A DNA stretch of 64,000 nt, taken from NCBI GenBank assembly GCA_051252415.1, contig JBPOGA010000019.1, positions 7,486-71,485 on the forward strand, in the 5' to 3' direction. The translations under genes and the position numbers were made by a program. The notes beneath the pieces are model-generated. The model made no database searches and had not been told where the DNA came from. It was given only the letters and a program-made list of their open reading frames with translations. Shown here piece by piece: positions 1 to 7,566 of the stretch (position 1 is its first letter; every line of letters begins with the position of its first letter). The DNA is from JBPOFY01 sp051252415 (GTDB taxonomy: Bacteria; Verrucomicrobiota; Verrucomicrobiia; Opitutales; Coraliomargaritaceae).

Positions 1-1028
1 ATCGGCTGAGTGAGGTTGGCGCCGAGAGACCAGACTGAGAAATCGCTGTCGAGTAAGTTGTTGAATTCCTGAGAGGAGCTTCCTCCGGCTGCGGTGAGAC
101 TGATTTTTGGCAACAAATCCTTACGGGTCGCGAGGAGTTGCTTATCTGCGGCGGCCAGTTGGCGCTCTGCAGCAATGAGATCGGGGCGGCGGTTGAGTAA
201 GTCTGCAGGAAGCCCTGCTGGAATTGATTTCGGTTGAGGGACGATTGATTTGCCTGCTTGCGTGCTCGCGCTTGGATAGCGTCCGAGCAGTGCTTCGAGT
301 GCGCGCGCCGCTTGGTCGCATGCGCGTTTACGAATCTCGACATCAGCAGCGGATAAAGCTTTCTGAGTGCGAATTTGACGCAGGTCGAGTCCGCCAGTGA
401 GTCCGCGTTGGAAGCGTGCTTCGATAGTCTTAAGGTTGTCCGCATCTGCCTTGGCTGTTCGTTCGGAAAGGAACAGCTGTTCGGTTGCCTCGGCGTAGTT
501 GAACCAGCTCTTTGCGACTTGAGCGACTAGTGAGAGGCGCGCCGCTTCCAGTTCGGCTTGGCTGGCTTGGAGCTGCGCCAGCGCTGCTGAGGTGCGGTTG
601 CGAAGTTGTCCCCATAGGTCGAGCTCCCAGCTGAGGTTGAGTGCTAGGTCGTAGTTTTCGAAGCGCACCCCACCAGTGCTGCTTGGGCCAAAGGTGCTGA
701 TTTTCTGACGTGTGCCATTTAAGCCGAGCCCTGCAGTAGGTAATAGGTCCGCTCCTGCGATCCGTGCTTCGGCGATTGACTGATCAAAGCGTGCGGCGGT
801 GACTTGTAGGTTGGGGTTGTTGCCAAGTGCCTCTTGAACGAGTGCGTTGAGCTGCGGGCTGTTTAAATCGTTGAGCCAAGCTTCTGGTTTAGCTGAGTCC
901 GTTTGTGAGGTCCATGTGTTCGGCAGTTCAATGTGAGGCTCCGCACTGCGCTCCGGAGAGGTTGCGCAACCAACTACAGCTATGCTGGCTAAAGCGAGTA
1001 GGGGACGAATGTTTGGAAGTGGTCTCAC
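1..1028 (-). CDS. Efflux outer-membrane lipoprotein, NodT/OprM type (partial)
   Basis: This is the outer-membrane channel of a tripartite RND-type efflux pump. Translation from a GTG at 1028 gives a lipoprotein signal with lipobox VVGC (Cys at about residue 21). The TolC-like repeat follows, with typical stretches such as PEAWLNDLNSPQLNALV, NPNLQVTAARFDQSIAEARI and WELDLWGQLRN, then LPADLLNRRPDLIAAERQL at the start of the second repeat. About 342 codons are present; the family usually has 460-480, so the C-terminus lies beyond the left edge. The gene starts 17 bp after the TetR gene on the same strand, which suggests one operon; pump subunits are expected further left but not seen. No Shine-Dalgarno is visible and no ATG fits better, so the start is less certain than the family. 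Confidence 0.9.
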   Translation of the reverse strand, partial: MRPLPNIRPLLALASIAVVGCATSPERSAEPHIELPNTWTSQTDSAKPEAWLNDLNSPQLNALVQEALGNNPNLQVTAARFDQSIAEARIAGADLLPTAGLGLNGTRQKISTFGPSSTGGVRFENYDLALNLSWELDLWGQLRNRTSAALAQLQASQAELEAARLSLVAQVAKSWFNYAEATEQLFLSERTAKADADNLKTIEARFQRGLTGGLDLRQIRTQKALSAADVEIRKRACDQAARALEALLGRYPSASTQAGKSIVPQPKSIPAGLPADLLNRRPDLIAAERQLAAADKQLLATRKDLLPKISLTAAGGSSSQEFNNLLDSDFSVWSLGANLTQP

Positions 1029-1045
1029 GTTTTGAAAGTGCAGAG

Positions 1046-1696
1046 CTAGGGATGTGCGAAGCCAGCAGCGGCGTATTGGATCAGCTCGTCAACTACTGTA
1101 TCGTAACTGGGCGTTGAAGACTTACTAGCTGATAGGTTTTCAAGGATTACCTGATTCGTCGTTGCGCCTAGCATGGTGCTTACGGACAGAAAGAAGCGAT
1201 TGCGTAGGCTTTCGTCGGAGAGCTTCGGGCATGTGCGTTTCAGTTCGGCGATGTAGCGCCGACTGAGTTCTGTAAAAAAATGCTGATGCATACCACGCAT
1301 GAAATCTACTGGCTCTGCGAAGGCCCGACCAATTATTTTGATGAGCGCGGGGTTGGGGCCAGAGCCTGGGCCATCAGGTTGGAAAAGAGGGCGGAATAGA
1401 GAATCGAAAATGTCGGTGAGTGGGATGGGGCTGGAACCATGCTTTTCGATGAGCGCATCTAATTGGCGGAGGCGTTCTGTATTGATCGGTTCGATCCGTG
1501 AGCCGATGACTTCACGCATGAGATCATTCTTTGAACCAAAGTGGTAGTTGACTGCAGCTAGATTAACTTTGGCTTCACGTGTTACGTCACGCAGAGTCAT
1601 CGCGCGTAAGCCTTTGTCGGCGAATAACTTTTCTGCCGATTTGATGATCTGTATTTTTGTTTTATCGCTGGTCGAAGATTGAGAACGTGGGGGCAT
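1046..1696 (-). CDS. TetR-family transcriptional regulator
   Basis: This is a one-domain TetR repressor of about 216 residues. The N-terminal helix-turn-helix is clear (SAEKLFADKGLRAMTLRDV, then VNLAAVNYHFGSKNDLMREV). The C-terminal half, with a PLTDIFDSLFRPLF stretch, resembles regulators of the PsrA/CecR kind. I use the ATG at 1696; a TTG two codons upstream is the only longer option. A perfect 12-bp palindrome lies 4 bp upstream of this ATG, consistent with autoregulation. The efflux channel gene follows immediately, so the likely role is controlling that pump. The inducer cannot be read from the sequence. Confidence 0.9.
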   Translation of the reverse strand: MPPRSQSSTSDKTKIQIIKSAEKLFADKGLRAMTLRDVTREAKVNLAAVNYHFGSKNDLMREVIGSRIEPINTERLRQLDALIEKHGSSPIPLTDIFDSLFRPLFQPDGPGSGPNPALIKIIGRAFAEPVDFMRGMHQHFFTELSRRYIAELKRTCPKLSDESLRNRFFLSVSTMLGATTNQVILENLSASKSSTPSYDTVVDELIQYAAAGFAHP

Positions 1697-1700
1697 ATTC

Positions 1701-1731
1701 AAACAATTGTTTTAAACATAAGCAGAGTCAA
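1701..1731 (-). promoter_or_regulatory. Candidate promoter and operator of the TetR-efflux operon
   Basis: The perfect palindrome AAACAATTGTTT (1701-1712) sits just before the TetR start codon. On the minus strand a TTGACT -35-like box (1731-1726) is followed after 17 bp by AATTGT, which lies inside the palindrome. Overlap of a palindrome with the -10 region is the usual arrangement for TetR autorepression. If this is the promoter, transcription would begin at or next to the ATG and the mRNA would be leaderless. Confidence 0.45.
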
Positions 1732-1750
1732 GAGGTGCAATGATTTAGTC

Positions 1751-1782
1751 ACAAAAAAGCGGCTCCAGTTAAGGAGCCGCTT
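1751..1782 (-). terminator. Rho-independent terminator of ppiB
   Basis: A perfect 10-bp stem (AAGCGGCTCC at 1757-1766 with GGAGCCGCTT at 1773-1782) and a 6-nt loop are followed on the minus strand by a T run. It lies about 25 bp past the ppiB stop. A-rich sequence on the other side could make it work in both directions. Confidence 0.85.
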
Positions 1783-1806
1783 AGGAAAAAAAAACTGTGT
1801 TATCGA

Positions 1807-2277
1807 TTAATCGACGACTGTTCCAGAGATGATCTTTTGCTGTTCGATTGGGCGGTCGCCAGGGCCTTTTTTGACGCCTTCAAGGGCATCGACAGTGTCC
1901 ATTCCATTTACGACTTCACCGAAGATGGTGTGGTTTCCGTTGAGCCATGGAGTGGCGACTGTTGTGATGAAGAACTGGCTACCGTTGGTGCCAGGGCCAG
2001 CGTTGGCCATCGCAAGTAGGCCTGGCTTGTCGAATGTGACATCTTTCACGCACTCATCTTTGAAGTTCTTGCCCCAGATCGACTCGCCACCACGGCCTGT
2101 GCCAGTTGGGTCGCCACCTTGGATCATGAACTCTTCGATGATGCGGTGGAAAATGACACCATTGTAGTAGCCATTTTTCAGGTGTGTTGTGAAGTTCTCA
2201 CAGGTTTTTGGTGCGATGTCGTCGAAGAGTTTAAATTCGATCGAGCCTTGTGTGGTTTCTATGATGACGTTTGGCAT
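1807..2277 (-). CDS. ppiB: Peptidyl-prolyl cis-trans isomerase, cyclophilin type
   Basis: This cyclophilin catalyses proline cis-trans isomerisation during protein folding. The 156-residue length and absence of a signal peptide fit the cytosolic PpiB form. Visible family motifs are FHRIIEEFMIQGGD, GTNGSQFFITT and WLNGNHTIFGEV, which contain the catalytic Arg and substrate-pocket residues. The ATG at 2277 gives the usual compact start (MPNVIIETTQGSIEFKLF). It appears to be a single-gene transcript: a terminator follows, and an unusual octamer repeat tract lies upstream, between it and cobA-hemD. Confidence 0.95.
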   Translation of the reverse strand: MPNVIIETTQGSIEFKLFDDIAPKTCENFTTHLKNGYYNGVIFHRIIEEFMIQGGDPTGTGRGGESIWGKNFKDECVKDVTFDKPGLLAMANAGPGTNGSQFFITTVATPWLNGNHTIFGEVVNGMDTVDALEGVKKGPGDRPIEQQKIISGTVVD

Positions 2278-2285
2278 AATGTTTT

Positions 2286-2373
2286 TTAGGAAGTTGGGAG
2301 GTTGGGAAGTTTAGATGTTTAGATGTTGGGAGGTTTAGATGTTGGGAGGTTTGGATGTTAGGAGGTTGAGAAG
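2286..2373. repeat. Eleven-unit degenerate 8-bp tandem repeat
   Basis: The 88 bp divide exactly into eleven octamers, each beginning TT and ending AG, GG or TG. The forms ttgggagg and tttagatg each occur three times, alongside ttaggaag, ttgggaag, tttggatg, ttaggagg and ttgagaag. The tract fills the gap between the ppiB start and the cobA-hemD stop, so it lies in the presumed ppiB leader. It is non-coding on both strands. Confidence 0.85.
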
Positions 2374-2394
2374 TTCGAATTAGGAATATCTGTT

Positions 2395-3930
2395 TTACTT
2401 ATTAAAATGTTCAACAGCGGCTTTGATGAAGTGTTCCAAGCTGGAAACGGGTGCTTCGAAGCCGATTGGGAGTTTCTTTTCGTTGAGTGTCTTCGATGTC
2501 ATCGGGCCAATACTGCCTAGCACTGGGCGACGTGCGCCATCTTCTAGCTGGAAGGCGGCGCTTTGATCGATGAAGGAGTTCACTGTCGATGAGCTGGTAA
2601 AGAGGATGGCATCTGCGCCTTCCTTACGGAAACGGGCAGCGGCCTCGTTTTCGAGCAGGTTGGTCTTCTCTGTCTTGTAGAGTGGGAGTGTGTCCACAAT
2701 TGCACGACCTTCAGTTTCGAGGCGCTGGACCAGTTCTTCACGATTTTGGTTACCAGTCACTACGAGCAATTGCACACTTTCGATACCTTCGTTCTCGATG
2801 AGCTCATCGGCGAGGGCAGCGGCATTGGCTTGTTTCGGCACGAAGTCGACTTTCAGCTTATGCTTCTCGATCTCACGAGCGGTGGCTGCACCGACTGCGG
2901 CGATGCGCATGGGGCCTAGGCAGCGGATGTCGTCGAAAGCCTTATAGAAGAGCTCAAAGAAGGCCTTCACGCCATTAGCACTTGTGAAGATGACCCATTC
3001 GTAAACAGCGATGCCTGCAAGGATTTCACTGAGGACCTTGGGGTCGAATTCATTGGTGACTTCGATGAAGGGGAGTTCGATGACTTCTGCACCTTTGTCC
3101 TCAAGCATTTGAGTTAGTTGTCCAGCTTGCTCGCGTGCACGTGTGACAACGAAGCGCTTACCGAAGAGTTCACGCCCTTCAAACCACTCCGTTTTGGTGC
3201 GCTGGGCAACGACTTCACCGATGATGATCATTGCTGGTGTGCCGATGCCTGCTTTCTCAATATCGTCAACGATAGTATCGATTGTGCCGAAAACGGATTG
3301 CTGACGATTGAGTGTGGCCCACTGAATAACGCCGACCGGTTTGTCGCCTGCCATGCCACCTGCTTTGAGTTCTCCGAGAATGCGCGGCAATTGGCCTAGG
3401 CTCATATAGAGGCAAAGCGTGCCATTGGTCTGACCGTATAGTTTGAAGTCGATGCTCAGTGAGTGCTTCTCTGGATTTTCGTGTCCAGTGAGGAAAGTGA
3501 TCGAGGAGCTATAATCGCGGTGTGATAGCGGAATGCCTGCATATGCCGCGGCTGCGAGTGCAGCAGTGACGCCTGGCACTATTTCAAAGGGAATCTTATC
3601 GAGTTGTAGTTCGCCAACTTCTTCACCGCCACGACCGAAGACAAAGGGGTCACCACCTTTGAGGCGAACCACTTGAAGACCTTTGTTTGCTCGATTGACG
3701 AGGATCTCTTCGATCTCGTCCTGAGGGATTGAGTGCATGCCGGAACGCTTGCCCACATAAATACGTTCTGCATCGTCGCGTGCCCAATCAAGGAGCTTCG
3801 GGTTGGCGAGGTAATCGTAGACAATGACATCTGCGAGTTCGATGAGTTGACGTGCTCGAACAGTGACAAGACCAGGGTCGCCTGGGCCTGCACCGATGAG
3901 ATAAACGGTTCCTTTAGTTTCGGAGGACAT
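2395..3930 (-). CDS. cobA-hemD: Fused uroporphyrinogen-III C-methyltransferase / uroporphyrinogen-III synthase
   Basis: This bifunctional tetrapyrrole enzyme has 511 residues. The N-terminal half (about 1-245) is the SAM-dependent methyltransferase that makes precorrin-2 for siroheme or cobalamin, with GAGPGDPGL near the start and VVRLKGGDPFVFGRGGEE. The C-terminal half (about 255-511) is uroporphyrinogen-III synthase, which closes the tetrapyrrole ring, with FTSANGVKAFFE and FTSSSTVNSF. This fusion is known in several phyla. The preceding gene on the same strand is hemC, whose product hydroxymethylbilane is the HemD substrate; the gap is about 60 bp, so they are probably cotranscribed. The ATG at 3930 gives a normal CobA start. 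Confidence 0.95.
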   Translation of the reverse strand: MSSETKGTVYLIGAGPGDPGLVTVRARQLIELADVIVYDYLANPKLLDWARDDAERIYVGKRSGMHSIPQDEIEEILVNRANKGLQVVRLKGGDPFVFGRGGEEVGELQLDKIPFEIVPGVTAALAAAAYAGIPLSHRDYSSSITFLTGHENPEKHSLSIDFKLYGQTNGTLCLYMSLGQLPRILGELKAGGMAGDKPVGVIQWATLNRQQSVFGTIDTIVDDIEKAGIGTPAMIIIGEVVAQRTKTEWFEGRELFGKRFVVTRAREQAGQLTQMLEDKGAEVIELPFIEVTNEFDPKVLSEILAGIAVYEWVIFTSANGVKAFFELFYKAFDDIRCLGPMRIAAVGAATAREIEKHKLKVDFVPKQANAAALADELIENEGIESVQLLVVTGNQNREELVQRLETEGRAIVDTLPLYKTEKTNLLENEAAARFRKEGADAILFTSSSTVNSFIDQSAAFQLEDGARRPVLGSIGPMTSKTLNEKKLPIGFEAPVSSLEHFIKAAVEHFNK

Positions 3931-3990
3931 ATTTTTTAGAAGGTAGACCTAAGTCTGCCGCAGATTGTGAAACAATTCAAAAGTTAGAAG

Positions 3991-4848
3991 TTAGAGTGCA
4001 AGGTCATTAAGGACCGTCTCTATGATGGGTTCGATATCTTGAATCGCATCGAGTTCAAATTCGAAAGTCGTATGGCCGACTTCTGGGTGGAAAATATAAA
4101 AAGTGCCGCCTGCGTAATGCGCACCAACGGGCGTCTGACAACCACCGCCAAGTTTGCGGAGGAAAGTGCGTTCGAGCTCAACGGCGAGTTTTGTTTGTTT
4201 GCAGAATAGATCTTGGTATTTTTCGAGATCCGCTTCGCGACATTGGATTGCAACGGCTGCTTGGCCGGGCGCGGGCACGACTTGCTCGATCGGCAGCTCA
4301 ACGAAAGTCAGGCCTTCATAGGCTACGATGTCTAGGCGGTCGAGTCCTGCAGCAGCGAGTAGAGTGGCTTCGGCCTCTTTGTCTTCAGCAATTTTACGCA
4401 GACGTGTGCCGACGTTACCGCGTAGTGTGGTCCACTCCGCAGCGTCTTGTAGGAGTGTTAGCTGTGCGCGGCGACGTGGACTGCTTGTTGCGATGCTTGT
4501 AGGCACTGGGCAGTCGTTGCGGTGCACCAGAACATCATTGGCTCGTGCGCGCGGTAGATAGCCTGCAATACGCAGGTCGTCTTGTATAGCGGTAGGCATG
4601 TCCTTCGCACTGTGAACGGCGAGACTTGCGCGGCCGTCGAGTAAGGCATCCTCCAACTCTTTGGTGAATAAACCAATGCCGCCGCGTTTCTCCAGCGACC
4701 AGCTTAGGCGTTCATCAACATTTGTGCTGAGGCGTAGCTCCTCGAAAGTGTCTTCCGACAGCTTCTCGGCTAGCCATGCGCGCACCATCTCCGTTTGCTT
4801 CAGAGCAAGTGGACTTTTTCGAGTGGCTATTTGGATGGGTGTTGGCAT
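3991..4848 (-). CDS. hemC: Hydroxymethylbilane synthase (porphobilinogen deaminase)
   Basis: The enzyme polymerises four porphobilinogens to hydroxymethylbilane in heme synthesis. The N-terminus IQIATRKSPLALKQ is diagnostic. The dipyrromethane-cofactor cysteine lies in GGGCQTPVG at about residue 235, and VHSAKDMPT carries the catalytic-site Asp. I start at the ATG at 4848 (MPTPIQIATRK); an ATG at 4863 would add five residues encoded by the edge of a dispersed repeat. At about 285 residues it is slightly shorter than the usual 300-315. It precedes cobA-hemD on the same strand. Confidence 0.93.
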   Translation of the reverse strand: MPTPIQIATRKSPLALKQTEMVRAWLAEKLSEDTFEELRLSTNVDERLSWSLEKRGGIGLFTKELEDALLDGRASLAVHSAKDMPTAIQDDLRIAGYLPRARANDVLVHRNDCPVPTSIATSSPRRRAQLTLLQDAAEWTTLRGNVGTRLRKIAEDKEAEATLLAAAGLDRLDIVAYEGLTFVELPIEQVVPAPGQAAVAIQCREADLEKYQDLFCKQTKLAVELERTFLRKLGGGCQTPVGAHYAGGTFYIFHPEVGHTTFEFELDAIQDIEPIIETVLNDLAL

Positions 4849-4854
4849 GAAGCT

Positions 4855-4890
4855 TTTGAACATCGAACGTCCAACATTGAACGTCGAATG
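4855..4890. repeat. Dispersed GAACGTCCAAC-type intergenic repeat
   Basis: A degenerate run of roughly 8-11 bp units (gaacatcgaacg, tccaacattgaacg, tcgaatg) lies just upstream of hemC. A related stretch with the shared core TTGAACGTCCAAC occurs at 63746-63785. I recall similar short-period intergenic repeats from Verrucomicrobiota and Planctomycetota genomes. It reaches into the alternative 5' end of hemC. Confidence 0.6.
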
Positions 4891-4941
4891 AAAAATACAG
4901 GAAGGTGATTGTCGATGGGGTAGTGGTCGCTACCAAAGAAA

Positions 4942-4974
4942 AAGCGGTCGACGGTATAAAACCGACGACCGCTT
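4942..4974 (-). terminator. Rho-independent terminator of ilvC
   Basis: A 9-bp stem (AAGCGGTCG with CGACCGCTT) extends, after one mismatch, by four inner pairs (CGGT with ACCG) around an A/T-rich loop. On the minus strand it is followed by TTTCTTT. It lies 23 bp past the ilvC stop. Confidence 0.8.
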
Positions 4975-4997
4975 GGAAATTTCAGTTAAGCAAAGGC

Positions 4998-6026
4998 TTA
5001 ATTATAAGCAGCTTGAGCGCCCTTGATGTTGCGCTTCTTAACCCAAGGCATAAGTGAGCGGAGACGCTGACCTGTCTTTTCGATTGGGTGGTTTTGGCCG
5101 TCCTTGATGAACTGCTTGTATCTTGGAAGACCGTCTTTGTATTCCTTGACCCAGTTCTTAGTGAATTTGCCAGTTTGGATGTCCTTAAGGATCGCCTTCA
5201 TTGCTTTACGTGAAGAAGCGTTGATGACACGTGGACCAGAGATGTAGTCGCCCCATTCAGCTGTTTCAGAAACAGAGAAACGCATGCCAGAAACACCAGA
5301 TTCAACCATGAGGTCGACGATAAGCTTCAACTCGTGCAAGCACTCGAAGTAAGCCATTTCTGGTTGGTAGCCTGCTTCAACAAGTGTTTCGAAACCAGCC
5401 ATAACGAGCTCGGATGCACCACCGCAAAGAACGGCTTGTTCACCGAAGAGGTCAGTTTCACACTCTTCCTTGAAAGTTGTTTGGATGACGCCGGCACGTG
5501 TGCCACCTACGCCCTTCGCCCATGCAAGTGCTACCTTCTTCGCGTCGCGAGAAGATCCCTTATTGATGGCGATAAGAGCTGGAACGCCCTTACCTTCAAC
5601 ATATTGGCTGCGCACAACATGACCTGGTCCCTTAGGAGCAACCATGATGACGTCGATACCCTTAGGTGCTTCGATAAGACCGAAGTGGATCGCAAGACCG
5701 TGTGTGAAAGCGAGTGTCTTGCCCTTTGTAAGGTTAGGGAGGATGTCGTTTTCGTAAACTTCAGCCTGCAACATGTCTGGCACCGCAATCATGATGACGT
5801 CTGCCTTTTGCACAGCCTCAGCTGTTTCAAATACTTTAAACCCTTGGCTTTGTGCCACTTTGACGGACTTGCTCTTCTTATAGAGGCCGATGATCACATT
5901 AAGACCACTGTCCTTCAAGTTTTGTGCGTGGGCGTGACCCTGTGAACCGTAACCGATGATGGCTAGAGTTTTCTTTTTGAGGACTTTTAAATCAGCGTCC
6001 TTATCTGTATAGACTTTTGCAGGCAT
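4998..6026 (-). CDS. ilvC: Ketol-acid reductoisomerase
   Basis: This NADPH-dependent enzyme converts acetolactate or acetohydroxybutyrate to the dihydroxy acid in valine and isoleucine synthesis. The Rossmann motif GYGSQGHAHAQNL is near the N-terminus. The metal and catalytic residues lie in the knotted C-terminal domain (EECETDLFGEQAVLCGG, then AYFECLHELKLIVDL and ISGPRVI). The length of about 342 residues is the short class I type. I chose MPAKVYTDKDADL (ATG at 6026), the usual family start; an ATG at 6050 preceded by AGGCGG would add eight residues and cannot be excluded. It follows ilvN on the same strand after about 75 bp. Confidence 0.95.
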   Translation of the reverse strand: MPAKVYTDKDADLKVLKKKTLAIIGYGSQGHAHAQNLKDSGLNVIIGLYKKSKSVKVAQSQGFKVFETAEAVQKADVIMIAVPDMLQAEVYENDILPNLTKGKTLAFTHGLAIHFGLIEAPKGIDVIMVAPKGPGHVVRSQYVEGKGVPALIAINKGSSRDAKKVALAWAKGVGGTRAGVIQTTFKEECETDLFGEQAVLCGGASELVMAGFETLVEAGYQPEMAYFECLHELKLIVDLMVESGVSGMRFSVSETAEWGDYISGPRVINASSRKAMKAILKDIQTGKFTKNWVKEYKDGLPRYKQFIKDGQNHPIEKTGQRLRSLMPWVKKRNIKGAQAAYN

Positions 6027-6101
6027 ATTTTTCGTTGATTGTGGCAGCATTTAAGCCGCCTGGTTATAGATACTAGTTCTAAAAAGGGTGGGAGGTTGGC
6101 A

Positions 6102-6575
6102 CTAACCGCGCTTCAATGCAAGGCTACCTGTGCGAGCCATTTCAATAATCCCGTAAGGCTCGATCAAATTGAGGAAGGCTGATACTTTGTTGGCGTTGCC
6201 AGTCATCTCAATGTTGAGCGAATCTGGAGCTACATCGATAATGTTTGCTCGGAAAATGTCGCAGACTTGCATGATCTCAGAGCGTTGACCAGCGGATGAG
6301 CTGACTTTAAGCATCACCAATTCGCGTTCTGTAGCTTGTTCAGTAGTGAACTCTGTCACCTCGAGCACATTGATCAACTTATCAACTTGTTTGATGGCTT
6401 GATCGAGCGCACTGGCATCACCAATTATTGTCGCTGTGATGCGTGAAAGGCTCGCATCAGTCATTGGTCCCACATTCAAAGTCTCGATATTGAAGCCGCG
6501 ACCGCTGAACATACCAGCGATGCGTGCGAGCGTTCCGAATTTGTTTTCGACAAGAATTGAGATTATGTGACGCAT
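6102..6575 (-). CDS. ilvN: Acetolactate synthase small (regulatory) subunit
   Basis: This is the ACT-domain subunit that stimulates the catalytic IlvB subunit and confers valine feedback inhibition. MRHIISILVENKFGTLARI and GLFSGRGFNIE-like sequence (here GMFSGRGFNIETLNV) at the start are characteristic, and 157 residues is a normal length. Unusually, ilvB is not next to it. The gene is preceded by a terminator-like hairpin and tRNA-Val on the same strand, and there is no Shine-Dalgarno between the T run of the hairpin and the ATG. ilvC follows, so the two are probably cotranscribed. Confidence 0.95.
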   Translation of the reverse strand: MRHIISILVENKFGTLARIAGMFSGRGFNIETLNVGPMTDASLSRITATIIGDASALDQAIKQVDKLINVLEVTEFTTEQATERELVMLKVSSSAGQRSEIMQVCDIFRANIIDVAPDSLNIEMTGNANKVSAFLNLIEPYGIIEMARTGSLALKRG

Positions 6576-6580
6576 GATAG

Positions 6581-6603
6581 AAAAAAGCTCGGCAGAGCCG
6601 AGC
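6581..6603 (-). terminator. Terminator-like hairpin between tRNA-Val and ilvN
   Basis: A perfect 7-bp GC-rich stem (GCTCGGC with GCCGAGC) and 3-nt loop are followed on the minus strand by six T residues. It lies 17 bp past the tRNA CCA end, and its T run ends 5 nt before the ilvN ATG. It either ends the tRNA transcript or acts as an attenuator for ilvN-ilvC. Confidence 0.8.
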
Positions 6604-6620
6604 GGGACAACTTTTAAAAA

Positions 6621-6697
6621 TGGTAGACGGTGAGGGATTCGAACCCACGACCCCCTCGGTGTAAACGAGGTGCTCTAACCAACTGAGCTAACCGTCC
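6621..6697 (-). tRNA. tRNA-Val (anticodon UAC)
   Basis: A complete 77-nt cloverleaf is present. The acceptor stem GGACGGT pairs with ACCGTCT through a terminal G-U. The D arm contains AGCTCAGTTGGTTAGAGC. The anticodon stem CCTCG/CGAGG holds the loop TTTACAC, giving anticodon TAC. The T arm is GTGGGTTCGAATCCCTC and CCA is encoded. Anticodon UAC reads valine codons. A terminator hairpin and then the valine-biosynthesis gene ilvN follow. Confidence 0.97.
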
Positions 6698-6774
6698 TCA
6701 AGTTTTTGGAAAACGAAGACCATGTTGCTGGCGGGATGCGAATCAAGCCTAATTTTGCGGGTTTTTTCAAGTTT

Positions 6775-6803
6775 TTGACGGTTTTCCTGTAGTATATTAT
6801 TAT
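6775..6803 (+). promoter_or_regulatory. Sigma70-type promoter for ynbE-ydbL
   Basis: TTGACG (6775-6780) is followed after exactly 17 bp by TATTAT (6798-6803). This lies about 65 bp upstream of the first start codon in an A/T-rich stretch. It is the best housekeeping-type promoter I found in the window. Confidence 0.65.
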
Positions 6804-6869
6804 GGGAACAAAGATTGTCTCTTCTAGTTCTATTATTTAGGATCAAGTTATTGTGAAAACTCTGTGCCT

Positions 6870-7094
6870 ATGAACGTCTCAAATACCTCAAATACTTGGA
6901 AATCAGCGTCACCTTGGTTACTCGCGGGCCTACTTATTGGTTTGAGTGGCTGTGTGTCAGTCAAAACGGAGCACAAAGTGGAGCCGATTCACATCACAAT
7001 GGACGTCAATGTGCGTTTGGAGAAGGAGTTGGATGACGCATTTTCACAGATAGACGCAAAAACCACTGAAATAGCAAAGAAAGGAGCTGAATAA
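6870..7094 (+). CDS. YnbE-like small lipoprotein
   Basis: This is a 74-residue lipoprotein with an N-terminal hydrophobic segment and lipobox (LIGLSGC, Cys at about 29). The short mature part has the family core HKVEPIHITMDVNVRLEKEL, like E. coli YnbE. In E. coli YnbE acts with the AsmA-like protein YdbH, probably in transport across the envelope, with YdbL as its partner. Here the stop codon overlaps the ydbL start, but no ydbH is adjacent. The ATG at 6870 is preferred over a GTG at 6864. A good promoter lies upstream. Confidence 0.8.
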   Translation: MNVSNTSNTWKSASPWLLAGLLIGLSGCVSVKTEHKVEPIHITMDVNVRLEKELDDAFSQIDAKTTEIAKKGAE

Positions 7095-7480
7095 TGCGTA
7101 TGAATACTTTTATGAGTCTTATAGTCCTGTGTGTTCTAAGCGCAGTATCATTTCCCGCAGTTTCACATGCGGCACCAAGCGAAGCTCAATTGCTGAAATC
7201 GATGGAGGCACGTTTACCAGCGCTTATGGAATTAAAGCTGTCTGGTAAGGTAGGAGAGAATTCAAAGGCCTTGGTCGAAGCTCGGAAGAAATTGGAGGAT
7301 TCTGAACTGAAAATTGTCTCCGAGGAGAACGCAGACCGCATGGCGCATTATCATATGCTAGCCGAGCGCTTATCGGTGCCTGTCCTAGTTGTGCAGAAAA
7401 AGCGTGCCGAGCAGATACGTTCGAATTCGCCGCGTGGTATTTGGATTCAGTCCAAAACAGGTGCATGGTCTCGTGAATAG
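7094..7480 (+). CDS. YdbL-family (DUF1318) periplasmic protein
   Basis: This is a 128-residue protein with a Sec signal peptide (hydrophobic LIVLCVLSAVSFPAVSHA, cleavage near residue 26). The mature part has the DUF1318 pattern: LMELKLSGKVGENSKALVEA, then SEENADRMAHYHMLAERL and a C-terminal region ending PRGIWIQSKTGAW. YdbL is encoded beside YnbE in many Gram-negatives and modulates the YdbH-YnbE envelope pathway. Its start codon overlaps the ynbE stop, so translation is coupled. Confidence 0.85.
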   Translation: MRMNTFMSLIVLCVLSAVSFPAVSHAAPSEAQLLKSMEARLPALMELKLSGKVGENSKALVEARKKLEDSELKIVSEENADRMAHYHMLAERLSVPVLVVQKKRAEQIRSNSPRGIWIQSKTGAWSRE

Positions 7481-7566
7481 CGACTTGTTTAGGTTTTGAT
7501 ATTTCAAATTGAGTAGTTGAAAGCTGCATCGTGTATAGCCCATACTCGGCTGATTGTAACAAATTC

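Noticed and set aside
2286..2373. CRISPR-like array
   Set aside because: The unit is only 8 bp with no spacers and no cas genes nearby; it is a simple tandem tract.
5334..5945. Long open frame (203 codons) on the plus strand opposite ilvC
   Set aside because: It lies wholly within ilvC on the other strand, and its translation has no family-like motifs; ilvC is certain.
6576..6620. Classical attenuator with a valine-rich leader peptide before ilvN
   Set aside because: No leader reading frame with Val, Ile or Leu codons exists between tRNA-Val and ilvN; only the hairpin is present.
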